Notes under the pieces: model-generated
Databases searched by the model: none
What the model was told of the DNA's origin: nothing
The model's input: only the letters and a program-made list of their open reading frames with translations
Origin: Heyndrickxia sporothermodurans
GTDB taxonomy: Bacteria; Bacillota; Bacilli; Bacillales; Bacillaceae_C
Reading direction: 5' to 3' (one strand)
DNA: 52,845 nucleotides
Assembly: GCF_016785185.1 (NCBI RefSeq)
Contig: NZ_JAEKDY010000010.1
In this document: piece by piece, positions 8,521 through 17,113 of the stretch
Layout of the letters: the number at the start of each line of letters is the position of its first letter
Numbering within the stretch: position 1 is the stretch's first letter
Program-made: the position numbers and the translations under genes

Positions 8521-9453
8521 ATGATAAAAAGGCGGAACCTATCTATTGGTTTACTATTCAGCATCAGCCTCATGTTAGGAGGATGCAGTTTTATAAACAG
8601 TCAAACCAATAACAAAAAAGCAGAAGAAGATGAAATATTTATGCCTGTCCAAGACTACACAGGCCAAGGGTTTTCATTTGATAATGGGGAAAAGACAGGC
8701 GAATTTGCAAAAAAGCACCGGGAAGAGATTATTAAAGTAGTCGATCAATTTTTCAAAAAAGAATATGGTTTAGAAGTAACAGCCCATAATCTTGTAGGAG
8801 CAAAAAATGCAGTTGTTGTGTTTGTGGAATCCAAGCAAGAACCTTATTTTCACACATCAGTTGTTGTCGGTGTGGACGTAAAAAATAACAAAGTATCTAA
8901 TGATGTCTTCGCATATGAAGGTTCGGTTGAAGGCGCAATCATGTCAGGGCTTTATGTGATGGCGTATGAAAAGGAATTTAAAAAGCTGGATGAATTTTGT
9001 GAAATGATTGCGAAGAAATACCCTGTGGTTGGGATGAGGCAAGAGGCAATAAACAACACAAGGGACACTGGTTATGATACTCGATATTATTATACAAGTA
9101 CTTTAAACGATTTTTTTCCAAAAGCATATAAATCTTATATGAACGATAGAAACATATCTAAAGAAAAACTTCGAACCTTGATTTTCGAACAACAATATTC
9201 TGAGAAAACTAGTGCTGCGGATAGAAACATTCATATAAATCTTACATTTTATATGAAAGAAAAATATAGTTTGCCCAACGATAAGATTGCCACTGAAGTC
9301 ATTAAGGAGCTTAAACAATTTGAGGGGCTTCCGCCGGGAAAGTATGTGGTTTTTATCGAAAGTAATGAGATTATAAAAAGAACAGGTACGGAAAAGGAAC
9401 ATAAGGGAACAACTCCAGGTATTGATGAGATTCTCATAAAACTTTATAAATAA
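8521..9453 (+). CDS. DUF1672-family lipoprotein (TilA-like immunity candidate), copy 1
   Basis: A 310-aa lipoprotein. The signal peptide has the lipobox LGGC (SLMLGGCSF), so the mature protein is anchored on the outer face of the membrane. The mature region carries blocks shared almost unchanged by all three paralogues here: FMPVQDYTGQGFSFD, EFAKKHREEIIKVVDQF, and FVESKQEPYFHTSVVVGV. The last ~130 residues diverge. I chose ATG 8521 (GGAG just upstream) over the GTG at 8512. From memory, DUF1672 lipoproteins neutralise the staphylococcal T7SS lipase TslA. The lipase-like gene of this cluster at 11657 makes the same role likely here. Confidence 0.75.
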   Translation: MIKRRNLSIGLLFSISLMLGGCSFINSQTNNKKAEEDEIFMPVQDYTGQGFSFDNGEKTGEFAKKHREEIIKVVDQFFKKEYGLEVTAHNLVGAKNAVVVFVESKQEPYFHTSVVVGVDVKNNKVSNDVFAYEGSVEGAIMSGLYVMAYEKEFKKLDEFCEMIAKKYPVVGMRQEAINNTRDTGYDTRYYYTSTLNDFFPKAYKSYMNDRNISKEKLRTLIFEQQYSEKTSAADRNIHINLTFYMKEKYSLPNDKIATEVIKELKQFEGLPPGKYVVFIESNEIIKRTGTEKEHKGTTPGIDEILIKLYK

Positions 9454-9557
9454 GGTAGTAACATGAAATAGATGTTCAATTAAAACATCCCCTAATCAAG
9501 ATGAATAATCGTTTTTTCTGTAAAATTTAATCAGCAAAACATGTTAGGTGTGAGAAA

Positions 9558-10473
9558 ATGAAAAAAGGACGTAATCTATCCATCGGTTTACTACTCAGCA
9601 TCAGCCTCATGTTAGGAGGATGCAGTTTTATAAACAGTCAAACCAATAACAAAAAAAACAGAAGAAGATGAAAGATTTATGCCTGTCCAAGACTACATAG
9701 GCCAGGGGTTTTCATTTGATAACGGTGAAAAGACAGGGGAATTTGCAAAAAAGCACCGAGAAGAGATTATTAAAGTAGTCGATCAATTTTTCAAAAAAGA
9801 ATATGGTTTAGAAGTAACCACTCACAATCTAGTTGGGGCCAAAAATGCTGTTCTTGTGTTTGTTGAATCCAAGCAAGAGCCTTATTTTCATACATCTGTT
9901 GTAGTGGGTGTGAATTTAGAAAATAATAAAATATCCGATGATGTCTTCACATATGAAGGCTCTGTTGAAGGGGCAATCATGTCGGGGATTTATGCAATGG
10001 CGTATGAAAAGGAATTTAAAAAGCTGGATGAATTTTGTGAAATGATTGCGAAGAAATATCCTGTGGTTGGGATGAGGAAAGAGGCGGTTGAAAAAACGAT
10101 GGATTCGGGTTATTCAACTCCGTACTATTATGTAAATACAGCTAAAATGAATTTCCCTAAAGTATATGATGCTTTTATAAAAAATCATCAAATTACGAAA
10201 GATCGATTACTGCAACTAATTAATGAAAAAGCCATTGAAGATTACGATGTGGGAATCGCGTTAACCTTTTATATGAAAAAAACACGTAGTAAACCCGACG
10301 AAAAGTTAGCCAACGAAGTAATTCAAAAATTTAAGCAAACGAAAGAAGTATTTCCACCAGGGAGTTATGCAATATTTATTAAAAGCAATGAAATTAACAA
10401 AAGTACTGGGATAGAAAGAAGTAATAAAGGCACAACTCTTGGATTTGATGATATTATTGTAAGACCAGAATGA
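9558..10473 (+). pseudogene. DUF1672-family lipoprotein copy 2, frameshifted in a poly-A tract
   Basis: ATG 9558 opens a normal lipoprotein signal peptide (lipobox LGGC). In the A8 run at 9651-9658 the frame shifts by +1 relative to the other two copies, which have A6 followed by GC. Translation from 9558 therefore stops at 9669-9671 after 37 residues. The rest of the protein (from about 9679, 264 codons) is fully open and conserved, including the FDNGEKTGEFAKKHRE block. Without repair the body lacks a signal peptide and could not reach the surface. It may be a recent pseudogene, a slippage-controlled switch, or a sequencing error in a homopolymer. Confidence 0.8.
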
Positions 10474-10484
10474 GGTGGGTGTAA

Positions 10485-10559
10485 ATGGAAAAGACAAATA
10501 CAACAAATAAGCATGCCACTGATCAATTCAGCACAATAGAGTCACTAACTTCATTCTGA
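10485..10559 (+). pseudogene. Possible second relic of a lipase head after DUF1672 copy 2
   Basis: Directly after copy 2, a GAGGTGGGTG ribosome binding site precedes an ATGGAAAAGAC start that resembles the start of the lipase gene at 11657, in the same position relative to the lipoprotein. The frame closes after 24 residues and similarity fades within about 25 nt. It may be a relic lipase start or a chance small ORF. Confidence 0.35.
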
Positions 10560-10636
10560 AATTTTATTTAAATCATAATGCAATGTGATTAAAGTTATAC
10601 ACATAATAAACCTCAAAAACTACCTCCAATATACCC

Positions 10637-10715
10637 ACAAGTCTTTTCTCCTATTTTACCTACCTTTTTTATCCTGTAAAATTTATAATAGCAAAACATG
10701 TGGGATGTGGGAGAA
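10637..10715 (+). repeat. Leader repeat upstream of the third DUF1672 gene (copy B)
   Basis: A near copy of 8442-8520: the CTTTTCTCCTATTT block, TTTTTTATCCTGTAAAATTT, then GCAAAACATGTGGGATGTGG. It ends at the GGGAG ribosome binding site of the third lipoprotein gene. Confidence 0.7.
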
Positions 10716-11648
10716 ATGATAAGAAGATGGAAACTATCTATCGGTTTACTACTCAGTATTAGCCTCATGTTAGGAGGATGCAGTTTTATGAACAGTCAAA
10801 CCAATAACAAAAAAGCAGAAGAAGATGAAATATTTATGCCTGTCCAAGACTACACAGGCCAAGGTTTTTCATTTGATAACGGTGAAAAAACAGGCGAATT
10901 TGCAAAAAAGCACCGAGAAGAGATTATTAAGGTGGTCGATCAATTTTTCAAAAAAGAATATGGTTTAGAAGTAACACCCCATAATCTTGTTGGAGCAAAA
11001 AATGCTGTTGTCGTGTTTGTTGAATCCAAGCAAGAACCTTATTTTCATACATCTGTTGTAGTCGGTGTGAATATAGAAAATAATAAAATATCCGATGATG
11101 TTTTCGCATATGAAGGCTCTGTGGAAGGGGCTATCATGTCAGGGCTTTATGTGATGGCGTATGAAAAGGAATTTAAAAAGCTGGATGAGTTTTGTGAAAT
11201 GATTGCGAAGAAATACCCTGTGGTTGGGATGAGGCAAGAGGCCGTGAACAACACAAGGGACACGGGATATACAACCCCTTATTATTATACAAGCACATTA
11301 TCCATGGATTTTCCGCTTGCTTATAACGCCTATATGAAGAATCATAGTATCCAAAAAAGTGATTTGCGGGAATTAATATTCAAACAACAATTTGAAAGTG
11401 AATATGCTCCAGATAAGAATTGCATAGAAATTTCATTAACATTTTATATGAAAAAAAGAAATAGTAATCCTGAGAAAAAGCTCGCAAATGACATTATTCG
11501 AGAGTTTAAACAGACAAAAGGATTACCCCCTGGAAATTATGCCGTTTTTAATCAAAGTAATGAAATTAACAAAAAAACAGGATTAGATAAGAGTTATCAA
11601 GGAACAACTCCGGGAATTGATGAAATCCTTATTAAACTTTATAAGTAG
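10716..11648 (+). CDS. DUF1672-family lipoprotein (TilA-like immunity candidate), copy 3
   Basis: A 310-aa lipoprotein with lipobox LGGC, closely similar to copy 1 over about the first 190 residues and divergent after the RDTGY segment. It retains the common ending GTTPGIDEILIKLYK. ATG 10716 is preceded by GGGAG; an upstream in-frame ATG at 10698 lacks a good site. Its stop lies 8 nt before the lipase ATG, so the two are almost certainly co-transcribed, making this the best candidate for the cognate surface immunity protein. Intact frame and fresh-looking similarity to copy 1 suggest a recent duplication. Confidence 0.78.
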   Translation: MIRRWKLSIGLLLSISLMLGGCSFMNSQTNNKKAEEDEIFMPVQDYTGQGFSFDNGEKTGEFAKKHREEIIKVVDQFFKKEYGLEVTPHNLVGAKNAVVVFVESKQEPYFHTSVVVGVNIENNKISDDVFAYEGSVEGAIMSGLYVMAYEKEFKKLDEFCEMIAKKYPVVGMRQEAVNNTRDTGYTTPYYYTSTLSMDFPLAYNAYMKNHSIQKSDLRELIFKQQFESEYAPDKNCIEISLTFYMKKRNSNPEKKLANDIIREFKQTKGLPPGNYAVFNQSNEINKKTGLDKSYQGTTPGIDEILIKLYK

Positions 11649-11656
11649 GTGATTAA

Positions 11657-13732
11657 ATGGAAAATACTTTTATTCATTTAAAACAAACACCTGACCAGAA
11701 TTTAGTACAGTTGAGTGGATTTAGTATTTACAAACATCCACCAAGAAACAGTGTTGTAGAGGTTAACAAAACCGAATATAAGGTTCTAGACACAAATTAT
11801 GACACCCTTCCATCCGGCCTTGATGCAGCAGTAGTTCTTGATAATACAACAGGAGAAATCTCCATAATCTACGAAGGCACGCAACCGGAAAAGAACAATG
11901 CTGATGTTTTGACAGATGCAAGCTTAGTCTTATCGGATAAAACCGCTGATCAATTCAAAGACGCCCATGCCTATTATAAGGAAATGAAGAAAAAATATAA
12001 GCATATCGATCATGTGGCAGGAAACTCACTCGGAGGCGGTTTGGCGAATTATGTAGCGGTCAAGGAGCCGGTTCACTCCGTAACTTTGGATCCAGCAATG
12101 TTGCCAGCTGATGTCGCAAAGGAAATGAAAGACTATAAAAATGTGAATATCACCAATTATTGTGGAAGCTATGATCCTTTAACACTAGCAGAAATAGCTG
12201 GTGGCTATGAAAATCGCATGCCAGGGAAAAATATCAAAATCACTTTTGGCATTAGCTGGTTAAAATTTTTCGCCAATAATCATACAGGTTATGTGAGTGA
12301 TGAAGAAACTAATACAATAAAAGAAAAAATAACTATTGGAAAAAAAGGAACTCCTTCATATGGGGAAATTCATTTCATGGCAGATGCCTATATCAGCACG
12401 AATATTTGGACAGGGGATCCGCTTACCGATGAATCAGTCGGGACTTCACAGAGGATTAAAATTAATGAAGAAAGTATGGCGAAATTAGCTTCCGCTATGG
12501 AAACGCAAGTTATGGCATCGTGCAAAACTGCAGATGATTATTTGCAACACTCCATTCGGACAGTGGAATCGGAAGGAAGTCATTTAGATGACCGAAAGAC
12601 GAATCTCCAAATTCAATTTGACGAATTACTTAGATCCAATCCGATGCTCAATCAATTATTAGCATTTGTTAAAGTTGAAAGTATGGGCATGGCAATGTTG
12701 AAAAAAGTGAGCCCAGCCGGTGGGTTCATGCTGGATTTGTATCATTCCCCATTTGCTGAAAAAATAACATCAATCCTAAGCAGCATCAGTCGATTACAAG
12801 GATGTTTAGTGAATCTTCCGTTATTAATTGCCCAATTAGGGCAAGCAATTTTAGATTTAGAGGAATGCATTACATCCATCACCCAAAAGGATATTCCACT
12901 TCTCTTTAAAGGAATTGATAATCATTTTCTAGATGGTATTGTCGATGAATTAAAAGCACATTACGAAAAAATAGACGTAAATAAAGCAACCGTATTAAAA
13001 CAAGTTTCAAATTTTAAAACACAAACAGAAGAAGTAAAAGAGATGTTCGAACAATTGGATACTGAAATAGGAAATCGAATAGAGGATGGAAAAGGGGGCG
13101 GATTAGAATCTGTTTCTACGAAAATCACCCCATCACTACAGGTGATATGTGAGCCATCACCTTATTTGAAAGCGGGAATGGATATTCGCAGGGAACAGCT
13201 TCAATATAATTTTAATCGATTCTCAAAAAACACGATTGCTCAATTGGACCCAATTTTAAATCAATTAGGATCCATTACCAATCAGCTAATTAATGTCCTG
13301 TATGACGCTCAAATAATTGTAAAGATCATGAAATTCGAAGCCAGTTTGATTCGTATTCCTTTTGTTTCCTTTGATAATCGACTGAGGGAGAAAATTTCAG
13401 AAATGGATCAGATGGTTTCAACTGCCATTGATACATGTGAACATGTGAAAGTGCTTATCGCAAATATCATCGACCATCTACCGGACATTCTCCAGTCTTT
13501 CAAACCATACATCGAAATCGCCCTATTCAATGGCACTCAATATGAGGCAGTCATCATATATAATATCTCTGCATTAAGCATCTTAGAGCAAATGAAACTT
13601 CAATTTAGGGAAATAAGTTATCAGCTTTCAGAAAACGAAGCAAAGGCCATTCAACAACTATTCCAACAAGCGAGTACAATAGAAGGAAATATGGACGTAT
13701 TGATTGAACAAGTTAAAAGAGGGACATTGTGA
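11657..13732 (+). CDS. TslA-like T7SS effector: N-terminal lipase, long helical C-terminal domain
   Basis: A 691-aa protein with no signal peptide. The N-terminal ~230 residues look like an alpha/beta-hydrolase lipase: nucleophile elbow GNSLGGG (Ser124), with Asp173 (SYDPLTL) and His209 (NNHTGY) as plausible triad partners. Residues ~255-691 are predominantly helical with heptad-like stretches and a Gly-rich break near 475. The only described T7SS substrate class with this toxin-first, helical-tail-last order is the phospholipase TslA, which is neutralised by a lipoprotein. The DUF1672 gene 8 nt upstream fits that. A GTGATTAA segment provides a modest ribosome binding site. No separate small helical partner genes follow, unlike the arrangement I recall for TslA. 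A non-T7 cytoplasmic lipase remains possible. Confidence 0.65.
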   Translation: MENTFIHLKQTPDQNLVQLSGFSIYKHPPRNSVVEVNKTEYKVLDTNYDTLPSGLDAAVVLDNTTGEISIIYEGTQPEKNNADVLTDASLVLSDKTADQFKDAHAYYKEMKKKYKHIDHVAGNSLGGGLANYVAVKEPVHSVTLDPAMLPADVAKEMKDYKNVNITNYCGSYDPLTLAEIAGGYENRMPGKNIKITFGISWLKFFANNHTGYVSDEETNTIKEKITIGKKGTPSYGEIHFMADAYISTNIWTGDPLTDESVGTSQRIKINEESMAKLASAMETQVMASCKTADDYLQHSIRTVESEGSHLDDRKTNLQIQFDELLRSNPMLNQLLAFVKVESMGMAMLKKVSPAGGFMLDLYHSPFAEKITSILSSISRLQGCLVNLPLLIAQLGQAILDLEECITSITQKDIPLLFKGIDNHFLDGIVDELKAHYEKIDVNKATVLKQVSNFKTQTEEVKEMFEQLDTEIGNRIEDGKGGGLESVSTKITPSLQVICEPSPYLKAGMDIRREQLQYNFNRFSKNTIAQLDPILNQLGSITNQLINVLYDAQIIVKIMKFEASLIRIPFVSFDNRLREKISEMDQMVSTAIDTCEHVKVLIANIIDHLPDILQSFKPYIEIALFNGTQYEAVIIYNISALSILEQMKLQFREISYQLSENEAKAIQQLFQQASTIEGNMDVLIEQVKRGTL

Positions 13733-13879
13733 AGCTTTTATTAGAAAGGGGACAATGGTCCATCGTCTACGCTATCACCTATTTCCAACTACCCATTAAA
13801 TGAAGCAAAGCAAGGAAATCGTCCCTTGCCCTATTAGTAGATTAATACCAAATTCATCAGATTATATTGACCTTTGGAT

Positions 13880-13909
13880 TGGAAGCGCTTTAGAATGTGA
13901 GTATATAAT
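13880..13909 (+). promoter_or_regulatory. Candidate CcpA (cre) site and -10 element before the GH84 gene
   Basis: TGGAAGCGCTTTAG at 13880-13893 is close to the cre consensus TGWAARCGYTWWCA. A TATAAT at 13904-13909 follows. The cre-like site would overlap the -35 area, consistent with carbon catabolite repression of a secreted glycosidase. No clear -35 hexamer was seen. Confidence 0.5.
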
Positions 13910-14045
13910 TGGTTTCATGTTACTGGGCAGGACTAGGCATGGAAAACAAACTTGGGAGTGTCCCAATTGTTTTCTATGCCTTTTTATTTTCATTAGAACA
14001 AACCAATTATGGAAAATAAAATTGCGAAGAAGGAAGGGAAGATTT

Positions 14046-15986
14046 TTGAAATTAAGACATTGGATTAAGCTCACTATTATTTTCACTTTGATTTTTAGCA
14101 CCGTGATTAGTATTAAAACACCTACGACCTCCGCAAAAGAAAAATATCCATTAGAGTATGAAATATACCCTGTACCTCACAAAGTATCCTATCACAAAGG
14201 TGAGACGAAATTAAACAAACCGATCCGCGTGATTTACGATGATACGATTGATTCCGTAACAAGAAAAAAGGTAAAAACTATATTGAAACAAAATGGTTAT
14301 CCAACCCCGACAGTAGGGAAGAAGCCAGCTGCTGATAGAATCAATCTATTGGTTGGGACGAAGAGTTCAAACGGTCCCGTTGATCAATATGCCTCCAAGC
14401 ATCTGAAAGGGAAAGGAGTGGATTTTTCTAAAATTGATGCCTATCAACTAGAAATTCAAGATAATACGATTACAATTTTAGGAAAAGATACAGATGCAAG
14501 CTTTTATGGTGTTGTAACCCTTGACGCTATTTTAGGACAGTTAAAAAACAAAAAAGTACGAAACTTATCGATTCAAGACTTTGCAAACACAAAAATCAGA
14601 GGATTTATAGAAGGATATTACGGAATCCCTTGGAGCAATGAAGACCGAATGTCATTGATGAGATTTGGCGGAAAATATAAAATGACGTCTTATATTTTTG
14701 CTCCAAAAGATGATCCATATCATAGAGAAAAATGGGATGAATTATATCCGGCTGAAAAGTTATCCGAAATTAAGGAAATGGCACAAGTCGGAAATGAAAA
14801 CAAGACACGGTTTGTTTGGACGATTTCCCCGTTAGGTGAAGTTGCTAAAATTGCCCAATCTGGCGGAGACCCGATGTTAAAACTAGAGGAAAATACGAAA
14901 AAAATGCTGGCTAAATTCGATCAATTATACGATGTAGGAGTGCGGCAATTCGGTGTTTTAGGCGATGATGTCGGCAGTCTTCCAACCGATTATGTTGTCT
15001 CCCTAATGAATTCCGTACATGATTGGGCAAAAGCAAAAGGAGATGTCTATGATATTTTGTACTGTCCAGCAAGCTATAATTCCGGTTGGGCTTGGAATCC
15101 TTCAGAGTTGAATGCTTATGAAAAAGGATTTCCTAAAGACATTCAAATCTTCTGGACTGGGTCAACGACATGTGCACCAATTGAGCAATCTACCATTGAT
15201 ACGTTTAAAAATAAGAGCAATGATGGTGTCGAAAGAAGAGATCCATTATTCTGGCTAAACTGGCCAGTCAATGATGTGGATATGTCACGCGTATTTTTAG
15301 GAAAAGGAGAAATGCTTCAACCGGGAATTAAGAATCTTTCCGGTGCTGTAACAAATCCAATGCAAGAAGCGGAAGCATCGAAAATCGCTCTTTTTGCGAT
15401 TGCAGATTATTCATGGAATACGAAAGACTTTAACGCTCAAAAAAGTTGGGATGACAGCTTTAAATATATTGAACCAAATGCAACGAAACAGCTGCATACA
15501 TTAGCAAAACATATGTCGGATGCTAACCCTAATGGTCTTACCCTCTCTGAAAGTGAAGATATAAAAGAATTGCTCGAGACCATCACATCCAAATTGAATA
15601 ACGGAAAATCATTAAAAAAAGTTGCGCCGGAAACGATAAACGAACTCAAAAAAATTGCAGATGCTGCGAATGGATTTTTAGCAAAAACTAAAAATAAAAA
15701 GCTGAAAACAGAGTTAACACCTTTTGTGAAAGCATTAAGAGATATGGTATTAGCGGATATTGAATTTATCAGAACAGAGCTCGCGATAGAAGCAGGAAAT
15801 AAGGCGAAAATCTATAAACACTTTTCAAAGGCGTCGATTTTACGTAAACAAAGCTTAAATTATGATCGTCCAACTTTAGAAGGTACATTGAAAACAAAGC
15901 CGGCTAAGAAGAGACTGCAGCCATTTACTGATCAATTAGAGAATAAAATTTCATCAAAAGTAGCAAAGATGCTTGATATCCACTAA
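14046..15986 (+). CDS. Secreted GH84 beta-N-acetylglucosaminidase (NagJ/hyaluronidase family)
   Basis: From TTG 14046 (GGAAGGGAAG upstream) the protein has 646 aa with a Sec signal peptide (KLRHWIKL, hydrophobic core, cleavage after TTSA). The frame is open further upstream to 13800, but that extension lies across the promoter and has no good start. After an N-terminal GH20b-like alpha/beta domain (to ~180) comes the GH84 catalytic barrel: RGFIEGYYGIPWS, YIFAPKDDPYHREKWDELYP, WTISPLGE, and the paired catalytic Asp in GVLGDDVG (D307-D308). A helical C-terminal domain follows. It should cleave terminal beta-GlcNAc from glycans or peptidoglycan-type material outside the cell. It lacks the extra binding modules of clostridial homologues. 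Confidence 0.9.
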   Translation: MKLRHWIKLTIIFTLIFSTVISIKTPTTSAKEKYPLEYEIYPVPHKVSYHKGETKLNKPIRVIYDDTIDSVTRKKVKTILKQNGYPTPTVGKKPAADRINLLVGTKSSNGPVDQYASKHLKGKGVDFSKIDAYQLEIQDNTITILGKDTDASFYGVVTLDAILGQLKNKKVRNLSIQDFANTKIRGFIEGYYGIPWSNEDRMSLMRFGGKYKMTSYIFAPKDDPYHREKWDELYPAEKLSEIKEMAQVGNENKTRFVWTISPLGEVAKIAQSGGDPMLKLEENTKKMLAKFDQLYDVGVRQFGVLGDDVGSLPTDYVVSLMNSVHDWAKAKGDVYDILYCPASYNSGWAWNPSELNAYEKGFPKDIQIFWTGSTTCAPIEQSTIDTFKNKSNDGVERRDPLFWLNWPVNDVDMSRVFLGKGEMLQPGIKNLSGAVTNPMQEAEASKIALFAIADYSWNTKDFNAQKSWDDSFKYIEPNATKQLHTLAKHMSDANPNGLTLSESEDIKELLETITSKLNNGKSLKKVAPETINELKKIADAANGFLAKTKNKKLKTELTPFVKALRDMVLADIEFIRTELAIEAGNKAKIYKHFSKASILRKQSLNYDRPTLEGTLKTKPAKKRLQPFTDQLENKISSKVAKMLDIH

Positions 15987-15992
15987 ATAATG

Positions 15993-16029
15993 ATGGGGCG
16001 GCGGACCACAAGTCTACCGTCCCATTTTC
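15993..16029 (+). terminator. Terminator after the GH84 gene
   Basis: ATGGGGCGG (15993-16001) pairs with CCGTCCCAT (16017-16025), allowing one G-T pair, followed by TTTTCT. It begins 7 nt after the stop codon. Confidence 0.75.
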
Positions 16030-16063
16030 TATGATCGGGGACGTGATTTTGCAGTATTTTCAA

Positions 16064-16515
16064 ACGGGGAATGCGTCACAAAAACCAAAGTATGATGCAC
16101 AAACAGGAATCTATGAGTCACAAATAGAAATCTATGATCCACAAACAGAAAAAAGGTAGAATCTCGAACGATGTATGCGTCACAAAAACCAAAGTATGAG
16201 TTACAAACAGGAATCTATGAGTCACAAATAGAAATCTATGATCCACAAACAGAAAAAAGGTAGAATTTCGAACGATGTATGCGTCACAAAATCCAAGATA
16301 TGATGCACAAACAGGAATCTATGAGTCACAAATAGAAATCTATAATCCACAAACGGAAAAAAGGTAGAATTTCAAACGGGGCATGCGTCACAAAAACCAA
16401 AGTATGATGTACAAACAAGAACCTATGAGTCACAAATAGAAATCTATGATCCACAAACGGAAAAAAGGTAGAATTTCCAACAATGTATGCGTCACAAAAC
16501 CCAAAGTATGATGTC
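16064..16515. repeat. 104-bp tandem repeat, four full units plus a partial
   Basis: GCGTCAC recurs at 16073, 16177, 16281, 16385 and 16489, exactly 104 bp apart each time. Each unit is itself built from ~21-bp sub-repeats of the form TATGANNCACAAANAGNAAT, three of them complete (TATGATGCACAAACAGGAAT, TATGAGTCACAAATAGAAAT, TATGCGTCACAAAAACCAAA). Units differ by a few substitutions. In one frame it reads a heptad such as YDAQTGI/YESQIEI, but each unit has a stop. It fills the gap between the GH84 terminator and the coiled-coil gene and has no spacers, so it is not a CRISPR. Confidence 0.92.
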
Positions 16516-16595
16516 CCCGTCTTATAGACACAAATAAAAGAAATTTTTAAAATGATCTCTTTGTTATATAATAGTTGGAAGGAGGTGATAGGAAA

Positions 16596-16958
16596 ATGAA
16601 TGTTGATAAAGTTGAAAATATGCTATCACAATTAATTAGAATGGTAGGAACCCTTCAATCTGATGTAAAAACTCTTCAATCAGATGTTAAATCCATTCGG
16701 GCGGAGCAACAAGAAATGAAGAAAGAACAACAGGAGATGAAGAAAGAGCAACAGGAGGTGAAAAAAGAACAACAAGAAATGAAACAAGAACAACAAGAAA
16801 TGAAGCGTATCCAGCAAGAAATGCAATCAAAAGGAGAGGAACGGCATAAAGAAATAGTAAAACAATTGAAATCTTATCAAATTGATCAGGACTTCATATG
16901 GGAAAAAACAGCACGGAATGAAAGGGAAATTAACAATATTAAATGCAAATTAGGTTAA
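16596..16958 (+). CDS. Small coiled-coil protein with a repeated EQQEMKK heptad
   Basis: A 120-aa protein from ATG 16596, chosen because AGGAGGTGAT lies 5 nt upstream; TATAAT at 16567-16572 is a plausible -10. An N-terminal amphipathic segment (VDKVENMLSQLIRMVGTLQ) and two SDVKTLQ-type heptads lead into about six direct heptads of the form KKEQQEM. A charged C-terminus with KTARNEREINNIKCKLG follows. The heptads are also near-identical in DNA, so copy number may vary by slippage. It is presumably a cytoplasmic oligomeric coiled coil; I cannot assign a function. It converges on a small minus-strand gene across a shared terminator. Confidence 0.7.
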   Translation: MNVDKVENMLSQLIRMVGTLQSDVKTLQSDVKSIRAEQQEMKKEQQEMKKEQQEVKKEQQEMKQEQQEMKRIQQEMQSKGEERHKEIVKQLKSYQIDQDFIWEKTARNEREINNIKCKLG

Positions 16959-17055
16959 CCACGTAAACCTTCAACCATAATGCTGCAGAAAAATCCTCTT
17001 TGGAACATGGAGACGGTTTTCATGTTCTACCTTCCTACTTACAAGAAATTACAGA

Positions 17056-17113
17056 AAAAAGGACGGTACTTTTACTTCAATGAAACAGTAGAAGAACCGT
17101 CCGGATTTTTTAT
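17056..17113. terminator. Bidirectional terminator between convergent small genes
   Basis: GGACGGT (17061-17067) pairs with ACCGTCC (17096-17102), with further pairing inward. A-rich sequence precedes and a T-run follows (GGATTTTTTATT), so it can work on both strands. Confidence 0.8.

Noticed and set aside
13800..14045. N-terminal 82-codon extension of the GH84 protein
   Set aside because: It has no ribosome binding site and covers the candidate cre/-10 region; TTG 14046 has a good site and starts a proper signal peptide.
16064..16515. Regular repeats as a CRISPR array
   Set aside because: The entire 104-bp unit is repeated, with no unique spacers and no cas genes nearby; it is an ordinary tandem repeat.
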